Numbered from the stretch's first letter, positions 1 to 13,120 are shown. The stretch: DNA of 64,000 nt from Methanobacterium sp. (GCF_016217785.1 NZ_JACRGA010000008.1:48828-112827); one strand, 5' to 3'. Notes: generated by a model not told the origin, from the sequence alone. A program made the numbers and translations.

Positions 1-562
1 CCATCATCTCTTCATCAATAGGGTCTGACTCTTGCAGGGCAAAGTTAGCAATATGACAGGTATGGTCAGCAATACGCTCCAAGTCATATCCAACTTCTCC
101 CAGAACCATGGTTTTGCTGAACTCTGAGTAGGGATTAATGGATATAACAGTTTCCACAGATGAACGTATTTTTTCATGCATGTTGTTGGAGATATAATCC
201 AGTTTCAGGGCTTCATCAGCCATTACAGCATCATACTGGGACAAAGCTTCGAATGACATGTCGAACTGACGGCAGATATGTTTGGCCATGTCCCGGAGCA
301 TGTCCTTTATCAGGAAAGTTCCGGCGTGCTCCCGGGAAGTTTTTTCCTCATCAAACATTTCTGAAAATTCATCGAACTTCTTAAGATCAAGAATGTACGC
401 CCTTCGAACCACCCCTTCCTTGATAAGAGGTTGTAGTAGTTTAGTTACGTATCTTCTGGTTAATCCCAGCTTATCTGCTATTTCATCCTGAGTAGCAGGG
501 TTATCATATAGGATAACTTCCAAAACTGCCTTAAGAGTGCTGTTTTTTGCTCTGTTAGTCAT
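1..562 (-). CDS. PhoU-like regulator with N-terminal HTH (partial, runs off left edge)
   Basis: The minus strand is open from an ATG at 562 to the window edge, giving 187 residues with no stop. Residues about 1-65 form a winged-helix DNA-binding domain (MTNRAKNSTLKAVLEVILYD onward, helix-turn-helix around TQDEIADKLGLTRRYVTKLL). The rest is a helical PhoU-type domain, ending in the typical stretch GYDLERIADHTCHIANFAL. This architecture is known for archaeal phosphate-uptake regulators. It probably controls or senses phosphate transport; pst genes, if present, would lie to the left. The C-terminus is missing because of the window boundary, not because of a mutation. Confidence 0.8.
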   Translation of the reverse strand, partial: MTNRAKNSTLKAVLEVILYDNPATQDEIADKLGLTRRYVTKLLQPLIKEGVVRRAYILDLKKFDEFSEMFDEEKTSREHAGTFLIKDMLRDMAKHICRQFDMSFEALSQYDAVMADEALKLDYISNNMHEKIRSSVETVISINPYSEFSKTMVLGEVGYDLERIADHTCHIANFALQESDPIDEEMM

Positions 563-604
563 TTTATCATTGCCTGATATCGCCGATTGTATAAAGATAG
601 GTTA

Positions 605-1234
605 TCATTCCTTATTCGGTTCATTTTCCTCATTTTTACTTTGATCTTCTTTACGTATAATTGTCACTGAATCCTGGATTATGGATACTATCACATATAA
701 AAGCACGGCGACAAGTACTATGGAAATCAGTTCACTGAATTGATGGAATATGGGTGAATACAAGGCAACAATTGGCGAGTTATAATCCACAAATCCAGCC
801 ATCAGTTTCACCACTCCCACACCCAGTACTGCTAAACCGTAAATTGGAGGTATACGGTCTGGTTCAAGGAGTGGATAAATCCCCATAATTATTAGACCAA
901 CACCAATAGTTCTGAAAAGGTTCCAGTCAGTGGCTGTTTGAATGGATTGGAATATCTCACGAGGACCAAGGTAAAATGAAGATAGTAGGTATATTATTTC
1001 TATAGCCAGGATAATGATTAATGGAAATACATAAACAATGCTACGTTCCACCCTTTGAGTATTCAAAGTATTTGCATTTTTTATGGGCTCATGGAAAAAG
1101 TGGGTTATCAATTGATAGAGCATTGATCCCATTACCGCACCAATTATTGTTCCAGTTACTCCCAGTTGAGATGTGGTGTAAGCCACAATCCCGGAGATAA
1201 CTCCAGCCATCAGTATATCTAAAGTTTTTGACAT
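605..1234 (-). CDS. Predicted polytopic membrane protein, function unknown
   Basis: 209 residues with about five or six hydrophobic segments (for example ILMAGVISGIVAYTTSQLGV, VYVFPLIIILAIEIIYLL, LISIVLVAVLLYVIVSII) and a short charged, Glu/Lys/Asn-rich cytoplasmic tail (QSKNEENEPNKE). I do not recognise a family. It lies 42 bases upstream of the PhoU-like regulator on the same strand, so the two may be co-transcribed; whether it is linked to phosphate is inference. The start is the only good ATG, with a weak GGGATAGA before it. Confidence 0.6.
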   Translation of the reverse strand: MSKTLDILMAGVISGIVAYTTSQLGVTGTIIGAVMGSMLYQLITHFFHEPIKNANTLNTQRVERSIVYVFPLIIILAIEIIYLLSSFYLGPREIFQSIQTATDWNLFRTIGVGLIIMGIYPLLEPDRIPPIYGLAVLGVGVVKLMAGFVDYNSPIVALYSPIFHQFSELISIVLVAVLLYVIVSIIQDSVTIIRKEDQSKNEENEPNKE

Positions 1235-1250
1235 TCTATCCCAAACTTAA

Positions 1251-1280
1251 TTTCATCTAAACAATACATTTCATCTAAAC
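1251..1280. repeat. Short direct repeat, 12 bp x 2
   Basis: TTTCATCTAAAC occurs at 1251-1262 and again at 1269-1280 (18-bp period), just upstream of the minus-strand membrane protein gene. This is one of many small tandem duplications in this window. Confidence 0.8.
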
Positions 1281-1410
1281 TATAATCTATTCAATAATAT
1301 CTCGTTTTACTCTAAAAATAATTTGTATTAATAATTTATCAAATTTCAGTAAAATTCAATATTCTCTTAATATCCTACATCACAAATTAGCCGAATCAAT
1401 TTTTTTTATA

Positions 1411-2217
1411 TCACACTTTATGTATGGAGTTATGAGTATAAGAATGAATCACAAAGGATTCATCCCTCACCTCCACCGAATAATGGGCTATCTGTCTTTT
1501 ACTTCCAGTTTCAGTCTTCACCAAATTAACAAACACTTCACCATCATTAATTTGCAGTTCATTATAGCTGGAACATATGTTTCCACGCAACCGTTTGGTG
1601 GTAGGAGTCCCAGAGTTTAACACCACCATATTATTAAGCATCCACACATTGGGGACGTGCTTATGACCATTTAACACAAAATCAACACCGTTCTCCGTTA
1701 AAACGTGCATTAAATCGCCGGAGTCGAGTAATATGTTTCTTTCTCTCCCAGTTTGAGGTATGGGTATGATGTGGTGGTGGAAAGTGATAACTTTAGCCCG
1801 GTCCTCGGGTATTTTGGCCAGTTCAGATTTTAACCAGTCCAACTGATCATGTCCAATCTGACCGTGGCTAACATCAGCTTCAGAGGAATCAAGTCCAATG
1901 ATGGTGAAATTGGAGCTTTTATCTGTATGGACAAATTTTCGTTCGCTGATCATGTTTTCAAAATGAACCAGTCCCACATTACGGGCATCATGGTTTCCAG
2001 GAATTATGTGGGTTTTGGTAATGGATTTTAATTCATCAACGAATTCCAGGGCCTGTTCATATTCATGAGCATAACCACTGGCAGTGAGATCCCCTGCAAA
2101 TATTAAAAGATCTGGATTGCCATCCTCCAACTGAGCCAGGAGGTTGGATTTAAGTCCATCAGAGAATGTACTGTCACCAAAATGCACATCCGATATTTGA
2201 ATTACTTTTTTCCCCAT
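1411..2217 (-). CDS. Calcineurin-like metallophosphoesterase, copy 1
   Basis: 268 residues with the full binuclear-metal signature: ISDVHFG (D-x-H) at the N-terminus, AGDLT, PGNHDARN, TFHHH and NGHKHVPN (GHxH). This is the cyclic-nucleotide phosphodiesterase-like branch of the calcineurin-type phosphoesterases; the substrate cannot be told. I place the start at 2217 rather than the upstream in-frame ATG at 2229, because a GGTG ribosome site lies between them and because this start gives exactly the length and N-terminus of the paralogue just upstream. The two genes are clearly a tandem duplication, with long identical blocks such as QTGRERNILLDSGDLM. Confidence 0.85.
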   Translation of the reverse strand: MGKKVIQISDVHFGDSTFSDGLKSNLLAQLEDGNPDLLIFAGDLTASGYAHEYEQALEFVDELKSITKTHIIPGNHDARNVGLVHFENMISERKFVHTDKSSNFTIIGLDSSEADVSHGQIGHDQLDWLKSELAKIPEDRAKVITFHHHIIPIPQTGRERNILLDSGDLMHVLTENGVDFVLNGHKHVPNVWMLNNMVVLNSGTPTTKRLRGNICSSYNELQINDGEVFVNLVKTETGSKRQIAHYSVEVRDESFVIHSYTHNSIHKV

Positions 2218-2357
2218 TAAGAACACCATGGATATTTAAAATTGAATATTTTAAATAAAAATTTAACACAACCGGACCTTTCATACTTAAATTTAATCTT
2301 GCAGTTAAATTTAAACCTTGAGTTAAATTTTTTTAATTCATTCACGTCTAGAAATGT

Positions 2358-3164
<807 letters not shown>

Positions 3165-3359
3165 CTAATCACCAAATATACACTTCAAATGAGTTACATA
3201 TCATGGAGCAATATATTATCAACATTAATTTCAATAAATTTGGTTTCATTGCACTGAATATATAGTTTACTGAATATTCCACTGATAATATTACCAATAA
3301 ACATTGTTAGAAACGTTGCTCCCTATTTAGAGAATTAAAATAATTTAAAAATAAAATTG

Positions 3360-3437
<78 letters not shown>

Positions 3438-3460
3438 GATATTTATAGTTATACTGTTTT

Positions 3461-3470
3461 AGTATTTAAA
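3461..3470 (-). promoter_or_regulatory. TATA box of tRNA-Thr
   Basis: On the minus strand TTTAAATACT lies 25-34 bases upstream of the tRNA 5' end, the expected archaeal TATA-to-start spacing. Confidence 0.6.
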
Positions 3471-3528
3471 CTCTTTTTTGTTATTTAAACTTTGTTTAAA
3501 TTTGAACCATTAATGATAGAAATTGTGA

Positions 3529-3619
<91 letters not shown>

Positions 3620-3640
3620 TAACTCCAAGTGGGCGAACTT

Positions 3641-3650
3641 CATATATTAA
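3641..3650 (-). promoter_or_regulatory. TATA box of tRNA-Leu
   Basis: TTAATATATG on the minus strand, 23-32 bases upstream of the tRNA 5' end. This fits transcription starting at or next to the mature 5' end. Confidence 0.6.
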
Positions 3651-3796
3651 GTTAACGGTCCGGGACCATCTAATCAAGCATTTGTAAGAAAAATAATCAC
3701 AAAATTAATCACAAAATAGGTGAACAATGAAAGGCCCCGATAAAGATAAACCCCAACAGATCAGGAAAACTATTAATCTTACGAATCTAATACTGG

Positions 3797-3811
3797 CACA
3801 CTTTTAGTGTG
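3797..3811. promoter_or_regulatory. Perfect dyad upstream of the ferredoxin/GGR promoter
   Basis: CACACT-TTT-AGTGTG has perfect 6-bp arms with a 3-nt spacer. It lies about 36 bases upstream of the TATA box at 3847-3860, so it could be an activator or repressor site for the lipid-reductase operon. A chance hairpin is also possible. Confidence 0.35.
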
Positions 3812-3846
3812 TTCATACTTAAAGAATCTTAATGATAAAAGGTAAA

Positions 3847-3860
3847 TTTTATAAATATAA
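3847..3860 (+). promoter_or_regulatory. Probable TATA box of the ferredoxin-GGR operon
   Basis: TTTTATAAATATAA on the plus strand, about 60-70 bases before the ferredoxin ATG. This predicts a leader of roughly 40 nt. Confidence 0.5.
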
Positions 3861-3920
3861 CCCTCATTATACTATTAAATAATGAAAGAACGTTTCATCA
3901 CGTGCTTAACGAGGATTTAA

Positions 3921-4097
3921 ATGAAAATTTCAGAGGAACAATGTGGATATTGCGGAGCATGCATAGCAGTTTGTCCCCAGAATGTTCTGGAACTATCGGG
4001 GATGAAGATCATCACCCATTCTGGGTGTGAAAATTGCATGTTATGTAGGGTGGTTTGTCCAGTGGGGGCCATTAACAATGGAAAAAATGAGGTATGA
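3921..4097 (+). CDS. Small 2[4Fe-4S] ferredoxin, partner of geranylgeranyl reductase
   Basis: A 58-residue ORF starting MKISEEQCGYCGACIAVCPQ. It has two cluster motifs, C-x2-C-x2-C-x3-CP near residues 8-18 and C-x2-C-x2-C-x3-CP near residues 36-46. A GAGG ribosome site precedes the ATG. Its stop codon lies inside the reductase gene: the reductase start at 4078 overlaps it by 20 bases in another frame, which implies translational coupling. In Methanosarcina an adjacent ferredoxin is known to be needed for full saturation of archaeal lipids by geranylgeranyl reductase. By inference this protein delivers the electrons here. Confidence 0.9.
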   Translation: MKISEEQCGYCGACIAVCPQNVLELSGMKIITHSGCENCMLCRVVCPVGAINNGKNEV

Positions 4098-5235
4098 TGT
4101 GGTTGTAGTAGGGGGGCGTGTTGGAGGATCTACTGCCTCGTTATTTGCATCTAAAAATGGTTTAGATGTGTTAATGGTTGAAAAAAATCAGGAAATAGGG
4201 ACTCCAGTGCAGTGTGCCGAGGCCACCAGCTCCAGCACCTTCAAAACCTTGGAAATGAAACCATCCCCCAAGTACGTCTGTACGGAAATTAAAGGAGCCG
4301 ATGTATACTCCCCCGACGGTAACCATGGACACCTGGAAGGAGGATATGCAGAAGGGTTTATTTTAGAGAGAAAAGTATTTGATAAACAGCTTGCCATAGA
4401 ATCAGCCAAAGCAGGGACTGATATTATGGTAAAAACCACGGTAAAAAATCTCATACACAAAAATGGGAAGATTTACGGAGTGGTTGCAGAGCATATGGGC
4501 CATGCCATTGAAATTGAAGCAGAACTGGTTATTGCTGCCGATGGAATAGAATCTCAGGTAGCCAAGATGGCTGGACTTAATACCCATCAGACCCCCAAGA
4601 GTCTTTGTTCTTGTGCACAGTACGAGATGGTGGGTGTGGAATGTGATCCCAATTATCTTCAATTTTACTTCGGCGAGAAGATAGCTCCTGGTGGATACGT
4701 GTGGATCTTCCCCAAGGGGGATAACATCGCCAATGTGGGTGTGGGGGTAAGGAGTGATACTGGAACTGCCTACAGTTTCCTTAAAAAATTCACAGCTAAC
4801 CTGAATGCAACACCAGTTGAACTTAACATGGGTGGAGTTCCAGTTTACGGACCTGTGGACAAAACCTATGCTGATGGTTTGATGGTGGTGGGTGATGCTG
4901 CTGGACAGGTGGAACCATTCACCGGCGGCGGGATCCATGTTACTGCACACTGCGCCCGTATTGCAGGTGAAGTGGCAGCAGAGGCCATTGAAAAGGGAAA
5001 CACTTCTGGAAATTTTTTGAAAAAATACGAAAAACTCTGGAAAAAAGAAGTTGGTCAAGATCTGAAACAATCTCTTAAGTATCGTAAAATAATGGATCGG
5101 TTGAGTGATGAAGAGATGAATATCCTGGCTAAATTCCTTAAAGAACAGGACCTGGAATCAATCTCTAAAATGTCCGTGCTGGGTTTTGTGCGTGACTACC
5201 CCCAATTTTTAAAACTTTTAAAGGAGATACTATAG
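4078..5235 (+). CDS. Digeranylgeranylglycerophospholipid reductase (geranylgeranyl reductase family)
   Basis: 385 residues from the ATG at 4078 (MEKMRYDVVVVGGRVGGSTA); a second ATG at 4087 is possible. The N-terminal GGRVGGS is the Rossmann FAD site, an EKNQEIGTPVQCAEA block follows, and DGLMVVGDAAGQVEPFTGGG is the second FAD motif. This flavoenzyme hydrogenates the isoprenoid chains of archaeal membrane lipids. The tool-style start at 4027 would add 17 residues overlapping the ferredoxin and has no support. It is coupled to the ferredoxin gene just upstream, and both probably form one transcript. Confidence 0.9.
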   Translation: MEKMRYDVVVVGGRVGGSTASLFASKNGLDVLMVEKNQEIGTPVQCAEATSSSTFKTLEMKPSPKYVCTEIKGADVYSPDGNHGHLEGGYAEGFILERKVFDKQLAIESAKAGTDIMVKTTVKNLIHKNGKIYGVVAEHMGHAIEIEAELVIAADGIESQVAKMAGLNTHQTPKSLCSCAQYEMVGVECDPNYLQFYFGEKIAPGGYVWIFPKGDNIANVGVGVRSDTGTAYSFLKKFTANLNATPVELNMGGVPVYGPVDKTYADGLMVVGDAAGQVEPFTGGGIHVTAHCARIAGEVAAEAIEKGNTSGNFLKKYEKLWKKEVGQDLKQSLKYRKIMDRLSDEEMNILAKFLKEQDLESISKMSVLGFVRDYPQFLKLLKEIL

Positions 5236-5312
5236 GTAACTTAGCATAATTATAACTTCCACCACAGCCAATAGAATTATGATGATATCATTCCCAGTTC
5301 CAGGAGATTATT

Positions 5313-6662
5313 ATGGATTCTGATGTAAATGTTGACCATCTAGAAGAAGAAAGAAATGTGGATGGTTTGATAATAGCCCTTAAAGATCAGAACTATCTCA
5401 CCCGGAAAGAAGCAGCCCGTGCTTTGAAAAGAGTGGGGGATGAAAGGGCAGTGGACGCCCTTATTGAAGCATTGCGTTACAAAAGCTGGCATTCTGAGTA
5501 TATTATCCTAAGTGCGGTTAGAGAGAATTCAGCTGAAGCCCTGGGAAAAATAGGGGACACTAAGGCTATTCCAGCCTTGATTCATTCTATGGAAGATGAT
5601 CCTGATGAGGAGGTTAGGTTAAAAGCAGCATGGGCTCTGGGAGAGATGGGTGATGAAGAAGCGGTGGATGCATTAATCGCTGCCCTGGAAGATAATAATT
5701 GGAGTGTGCGAAGAACCGCTGCCAATGCCCTGGGAATGATTGGTGATCATCGTGCTGTGCCTTATCTTATCAAAACCCTGGAAGATAAGGACTGGCATGT
5801 GCGTAAATATGCAGCAGTGTCTTTAGGAAAAATGAGGGATAAAAAGGCCATTCCCGTTCTCCTGGAAGCAATGGATGATGAGGATGCAGATGTGCGGTGG
5901 AAGGCCATGCTGGCACTGGGAAAACTTGGTGAAAGTGCAGTGCCTCCCCTGATAAAAACTCTTAAAGACAAAAACTGGAGAATGAGAGCCAAATCAGCCG
6001 AAGTTTTGGGTAAAATAGGTGGTGAAGATGCCCTTCATGCACTGATTAATCTTCTTTTAGGTAGAACCCGGGATAAAAACCGCCATGTTAGGGGTAAAAC
6101 TGCCGAAGCCCTGGGTAGAATTGGAGATGAACAGGGACTTGAAGCCCTAAAAAGCGTTCAAAAAGATGAATATAAATACGTGAGAGACAAAGCAGACATA
6201 TCCATCCAAAAAATCCTCAAACCACATAAAGAAGTTCGTATTTTGAATTATGATAATGGAGAGGTGTCTTTAGATTATTCTGAACATTGGGAGATGGTCA
6301 GCACCTCTGATGCAAAGAAGGTGCTCAGGGGTTTGTATGCCAATAACTCCATAACTTTATCCCTTAACCGGAACACCGATGTAGCTGAAATATCATCACA
6401 GGAGTTTGCAGAAATGCTTAAAGATGTGTTCCGGATTCAGGGTAGTGAAGTAGTAGATGAAAGGGATTTTGAAAAGTATGGGATGGAAGTCTACGAGATT
6501 TATGGGGAAAACCATGATGTGACACCCACTAGCATCCTAATTGTATCTTTTAAAAAGAATAATTTACTGTACTATTTATGGTTTGTGGGAGATCCAGTTG
6601 CTTTCCAGGAAGCCAGTACCGACATAGAAATTATGGTGGATAGTTTCTATATTTACGGATAA
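5313..6662 (+). CDS. HEAT-repeat (PBS lyase-like) protein with C-terminal PsbP-like domain
   Basis: 449 residues. Residues about 10-305 are eight to nine HEAT/PBS-lyase repeats with the core pattern VR..AA.ALG.IGD..AV..LI.AL.D, a helical scaffold for protein-protein contact. Residues about 315-449 form a separate beta-rich region (VSLDYSEHWEMVS up to the end DIEIMVDSFYIYG). It resembles the PsbP/DUF1795-type domain and the lipoprotein at 24019-24537, which likewise ends in an LIIDSFEI motif. No signal peptide, so it is cytoplasmic. A GGAG site precedes the ATG. Partners are unknown. Confidence 0.75.
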   Translation: MDSDVNVDHLEEERNVDGLIIALKDQNYLTRKEAARALKRVGDERAVDALIEALRYKSWHSEYIILSAVRENSAEALGKIGDTKAIPALIHSMEDDPDEEVRLKAAWALGEMGDEEAVDALIAALEDNNWSVRRTAANALGMIGDHRAVPYLIKTLEDKDWHVRKYAAVSLGKMRDKKAIPVLLEAMDDEDADVRWKAMLALGKLGESAVPPLIKTLKDKNWRMRAKSAEVLGKIGGEDALHALINLLLGRTRDKNRHVRGKTAEALGRIGDEQGLEALKSVQKDEYKYVRDKADISIQKILKPHKEVRILNYDNGEVSLDYSEHWEMVSTSDAKKVLRGLYANNSITLSLNRNTDVAEISSQEFAEMLKDVFRIQGSEVVDERDFEKYGMEVYEIYGENHDVTPTSILIVSFKKNNLLYYLWFVGDPVAFQEASTDIEIMVDSFYIYG

Positions 6663-6883
6663 ACCATAATAAAGAAAATACATTTAAAAAAAGATTTTTT
6701 AAAGAAATATTTCGGGACTTTTTTAGAATTACTTTTTTTTAGAATTATATTAATTGTAAGGACTAATTGTAGTAATTACTTTTACAGGTTTTATCAAAGA
6801 AAATAGAAACTTATGAAGAAAATAGATTATTAACGAATACAAAGAAAATAAACATAACTCAAAATCATTGCCATTGGATATCT

Positions 6884-7483
6884 ATGAAAAATGAAGATCT
6901 AACTAATTCTAACCCGGAAAAGATTCTGGTGTCAATTTATCCTGCAGATGATCTATTTTTTGCAGTGGGAGTTTCTCCCAAAACTGGAAAGATTGTAAGA
7001 ATCTTTTTACCACTCCCCAGTAAGGAAAAACTTTATGAACAGATTTCCAATGAATTTACGCACTTTGAATTAACAGAAAAATATCAACCACTGGTAAAAA
7101 AGATAATCAAAATTTATAAAGGCCAGAAAATCGAATTTGAATTGGATATGCTGGATTTATCAACTAAAAAATCAAATGACAATTGGGGGCCAGTTCCCAA
7201 CAACTTTTATCTTAACACGCTGAAGTTGGTTTTTAAAATTCCCCGGGGAGAAGTTAAAACATATAAAGAAGTTGCAGAGTCCATGGAAAGTCGGGCATGG
7301 AGGGCTGTGGGAAGTGCAATGGCTAAAAATCCGTTTCCACTGGTTATACCCTGCCACAGAGTGGTTAGATCTGATCTGAATCTAGGTAACTATGGTGGGG
7401 GCGTGGAAATGAAAAGAGAATTGTTAGAAAAAGAAGGGGTAAAGATAGAAGGTCTTCGTGTGAAAAGATCCTCATCTTCCTAA
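6884..7483 (+). CDS. ogt: Methylated-DNA-protein cysteine methyltransferase
   Basis: 199 residues. The C-terminal domain has the alkyl-acceptor motif VIPCHRVV, followed by GNYGGGVEMKRELLEKEGV, and the helix-turn-helix block PRGEVKTYKEVAESM that binds DNA. The first 100 residues are a poorly conserved N-terminal domain typical of archaeal Ogt. It repairs O6-alkylguanine by irreversible transfer to the Cys of PCHRV. Stand-alone gene, convergent with the cdh operon. Confidence 0.9.
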   Translation: MKNEDLTNSNPEKILVSIYPADDLFFAVGVSPKTGKIVRIFLPLPSKEKLYEQISNEFTHFELTEKYQPLVKKIIKIYKGQKIEFELDMLDLSTKKSNDNWGPVPNNFYLNTLKLVFKIPRGEVKTYKEVAESMESRAWRAVGSAMAKNPFPLVIPCHRVVRSDLNLGNYGGGVEMKRELLEKEGVKIEGLRVKRSSSS

Positions 7484-7540
7484 AATTTACCAATCTCCAG
7501 AACAGATATTTTTATACTATTTTTATATGAAAATAGACAT

Positions 7541-7620
7541 AGAAGGCTTGAAAATAAAAGGAAAAACTTGAAAATAAAGTGGAAGTTTTGAAAATAAAAG
7601 TTGATGCTAGAAAATATAAA
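7541..7620. repeat. 20-bp tandem repeat, four imperfect copies
   Basis: Four 20-bp units start at 7541, 7561, 7581 and 7601. The core TTGAAAATAAA recurs at exactly 20-bp spacing (7548, 7568, 7588), and the fourth copy is TAGAAAATATAAA. The array lies in the convergent intergenic space between ogt and the cdh-associated ferredoxin. It is probably a slippage-derived minisatellite. Confidence 0.85.
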
Positions 7621-7658
7621 AGTGGAAGCTCAAGTCATCTGACTTAAACTCATCCACC

Positions 7659-8129
7659 CTAAAGTTTATCCTGGTAGGCTTTCATGGCTTCGTTAAGCAC
7701 TTCTGTGTATGAAAGGTCTTTTTTGAGTTCTTCCAGATCTTCCACCGAGAATATCTTCAGAACGTTATCTTTACAAGCCTCTACACAGGCAGGTAATATC
7801 TGATCTTCTGCATCCAGACAAAGAGTACACTTCTGCACTGTCTTTTTCTCATCATCTATAACCAGCATACCTACTGGACAGGCTATCATGCACAAACGGC
7901 ACATGATACAGGATTCCTCGTCCACCATTAAAGTTCCATCCTCTTCCCGGATGGCACCGGTGGGACATATTCTGGCACATGGAGCTTTATCAGGGTGACA
8001 TTGCAGACAGAATACTGGTACGGTACTGGTTTTTTTGGTTCTGGCCACGCCATGAGTTTTCTTACATGCATTGATGCAGTCCTGGCATTCACTGCAGCGT
8101 CGAGGATCGATTACCATCAGGGTCTTCAT
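7659..8129 (-). CDS. Polyferredoxin-type 4Fe-4S protein at the end of the cdh operon
   Basis: 156 residues from the ATG at 8129 (MKTLMVIDPRRCSECQDCIN); the longer frame to 8156 lacks a ribosome site, while GAGATGAT precedes 8129. It has four Cys clusters of the HycB/CooF type: CSECQDCINAC, CLQCHPDKAPCARICP, CIMCRLCMIACP and CTLCLDAEDQILPACVEAC. Such proteins shuttle electrons to and from CO dehydrogenase or hydrogenases. As last gene of the cdh cluster it probably links the CODH subunit to the cellular ferredoxin pool; this is inference from position. Confidence 0.8.
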   Translation of the reverse strand: MKTLMVIDPRRCSECQDCINACKKTHGVARTKKTSTVPVFCLQCHPDKAPCARICPTGAIREEDGTLMVDEESCIMCRLCMIACPVGMLVIDDEKKTVQKCTLCLDAEDQILPACVEACKDNVLKIFSVEDLEELKKDLSYTEVLNEAMKAYQDKL

Positions 8130-8224
8130 GTTATCATCTCTTCCTATTTCACTCAAATTTTAGGATTGAAGTAGAAATCTTAAGATAAAATATGTTATAT
8201 CTTAAGATTCATTATTACTTACAC

Positions 8225-9616
8225 CTAGGCTTTCTCTTTAAGTTTATCCAAGAAATCTGGTACGCCTGATGAGTCTCGTGGACCAACCAATACTTCCCAT
8301 CCACTTTCATCCTCAATTTCCCCACTCACCGGGGCTGATAACCCTGGTATAATGAGTGTGCGTGTGTCAACTTTATCTTCAATCCCTGTTTCCTTTATAA
8401 GATCAGCTACGGCTTCTGCGTTAAGCTGACCACCTGCCAGGGAAACGTCCACAGCACGGCCCTCAGTATCCAGTACCAGGAGGTAAGCGTTGGTTTTGCC
8501 TTTAATATCTCCTTCAACTGTGTAGAAGGTGAGGGCAAAATTGGTGGTCATGAGCACTGGTGAGTCTTTGTCCAGATCACCAAATTCGTAAAGCCCAGCA
8601 TCCACAGCCTGAGGTTTCCTTGGGTCTGTGTATATACCCTGTCTCAGGGTGAGGACTGGTATTAATTCCCATATGTTGGTTCCGTGGAATATAAGCATGT
8701 CTGCATATTTATTCATGAGAGTGGCGGCGATGGTTGCCTCACGAATACCCCCCTGTATTTCATCCTTCTCATATAACCATGTGAGGGCAGGTATTCCAAG
8801 TATTGGGAAGCGGAAGTCTTCATCTCGTTCTTCCACTGCCAGTCGGCGGATCATAACAAAGTTATCCAGACTGTCTCCAATTCCTTCCTCCACAAAGGTT
8901 CCAGGATCCAGTACTATGTCCTCTATTCCAGTTTCCCGGAGCGCTCTGCTCATCTGTTTCATTTTCTCCAGGTCGTTGGGGGAGAATATGGTTATAGGGC
9001 AGTTGTATTCCAGTGCCAGTGCTGCCATTTCTTCAAGGTTGGCTTCATTAACCGCATAGATCAGTGGTCTTTCATCCCCTACTTTCTCCAGGGCTGCTTT
9101 CATAGCCACAGGGTCAAATGAGCATAATACCAGGGGCAATTTAGCTGTTTTTAGTTTTAAAGCAGCTTCTGCGAATTTTGCAGCATCTCCTGATGCGTTT
9201 CTAAGAGCTATGGCGTCAAGGGTGAGCATTTCACCGATCCTTTCGAACTCGGTTTCTTCTATTACTTTAATCCTCTCAGCGAATTCTGAATCACTCAGGT
9301 TATCGGACACATCAATAACCAGGGATGTGGGGTTGTAGTAGGTTAGCTCGTAACGGTATAAAACTTCATCTCCACCTATAGTGGTGGTTTTATCACCGGT
9401 TCCTATGGTTATCTCTCGGACTGCTGGTGCCAGTAAGGCTTCCAGTTTGGCGAATCCTTCAGAGGATATTTCAGTACATAGTTCCAGTTGGGCTTCTTTT
9501 TCTGAGAGTTTGGTGGCGAAGGCCATGCAGGAGGCCTCTCCACAGGCGGCTTCATCACAGTCTTCACAGTTAGTCTGGGGAAGCAGTCGGTATATATCCA
9601 TTGCAGTGACTTGCAT
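8225..9616 (-). CDS. cdhE: Acetyl-CoA decarbonylase/synthase gamma subunit (corrinoid protein, large subunit)
   Basis: 463 residues from the second ATG at 9616, which has GGAGG eight bases upstream (the ATG at 9622 is too close to it). The N-terminal [4Fe-4S] domain is followed by a TIM barrel and a C-terminal corrinoid-binding domain. The protein carries the methyl group between tetrahydrosarcinapterin/H4MPT and the acetyl-CoA synthase. The cluster motif reads NCEDCDEAACGEASCMAFA: it has one more Cys and five more residues than the usual C-x2-C-x4-C spacing. It lies 12 bases downstream of cdhD. Confidence 0.93.
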   Translation of the reverse strand: MQVTAMDIYRLLPQTNCEDCDEAACGEASCMAFATKLSEKEAQLELCTEISSEGFAKLEALLAPAVREITIGTGDKTTTIGGDEVLYRYELTYYNPTSLVIDVSDNLSDSEFAERIKVIEETEFERIGEMLTLDAIALRNASGDAAKFAEAALKLKTAKLPLVLCSFDPVAMKAALEKVGDERPLIYAVNEANLEEMAALALEYNCPITIFSPNDLEKMKQMSRALRETGIEDIVLDPGTFVEEGIGDSLDNFVMIRRLAVEERDEDFRFPILGIPALTWLYEKDEIQGGIREATIAATLMNKYADMLIFHGTNIWELIPVLTLRQGIYTDPRKPQAVDAGLYEFGDLDKDSPVLMTTNFALTFYTVEGDIKGKTNAYLLVLDTEGRAVDVSLAGGQLNAEAVADLIKETGIEDKVDTRTLIIPGLSAPVSGEIEDESGWEVLVGPRDSSGVPDFLDKLKEKA

Positions 9617-9628
9617 ACTCATAACCTC

Positions 9629-10800
<1,172 letters not shown>

Positions 10801-10804
10801 GCCC

Positions 10805-11560
<756 letters not shown>

Positions 11561-11688
11561 GTTATATGCTCCGCTTTTAATGTTCTAATTGGTTTTTGTA
11601 TTTTCTAAGATTATTGTATTCTTAAATTAGTTATTTCATGGATATGCCCGGTTTAACTCGAAAGCTATGATATTCGTCAATTTAGGAG

Positions 11689-13120
<1,432 letters not shown>

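Noticed and set aside
4402..5070. 222-codon minus-strand frame inside geranylgeranyl reductase
   Set aside because: Opposite strand of a clear flavoenzyme; His/Phe/Cys-rich product with no motifs.
7541..7620. 20-bp repeat array as a CRISPR array
   Set aside because: Units are contiguous AT-rich copies with no unique spacers; it is a minisatellite.
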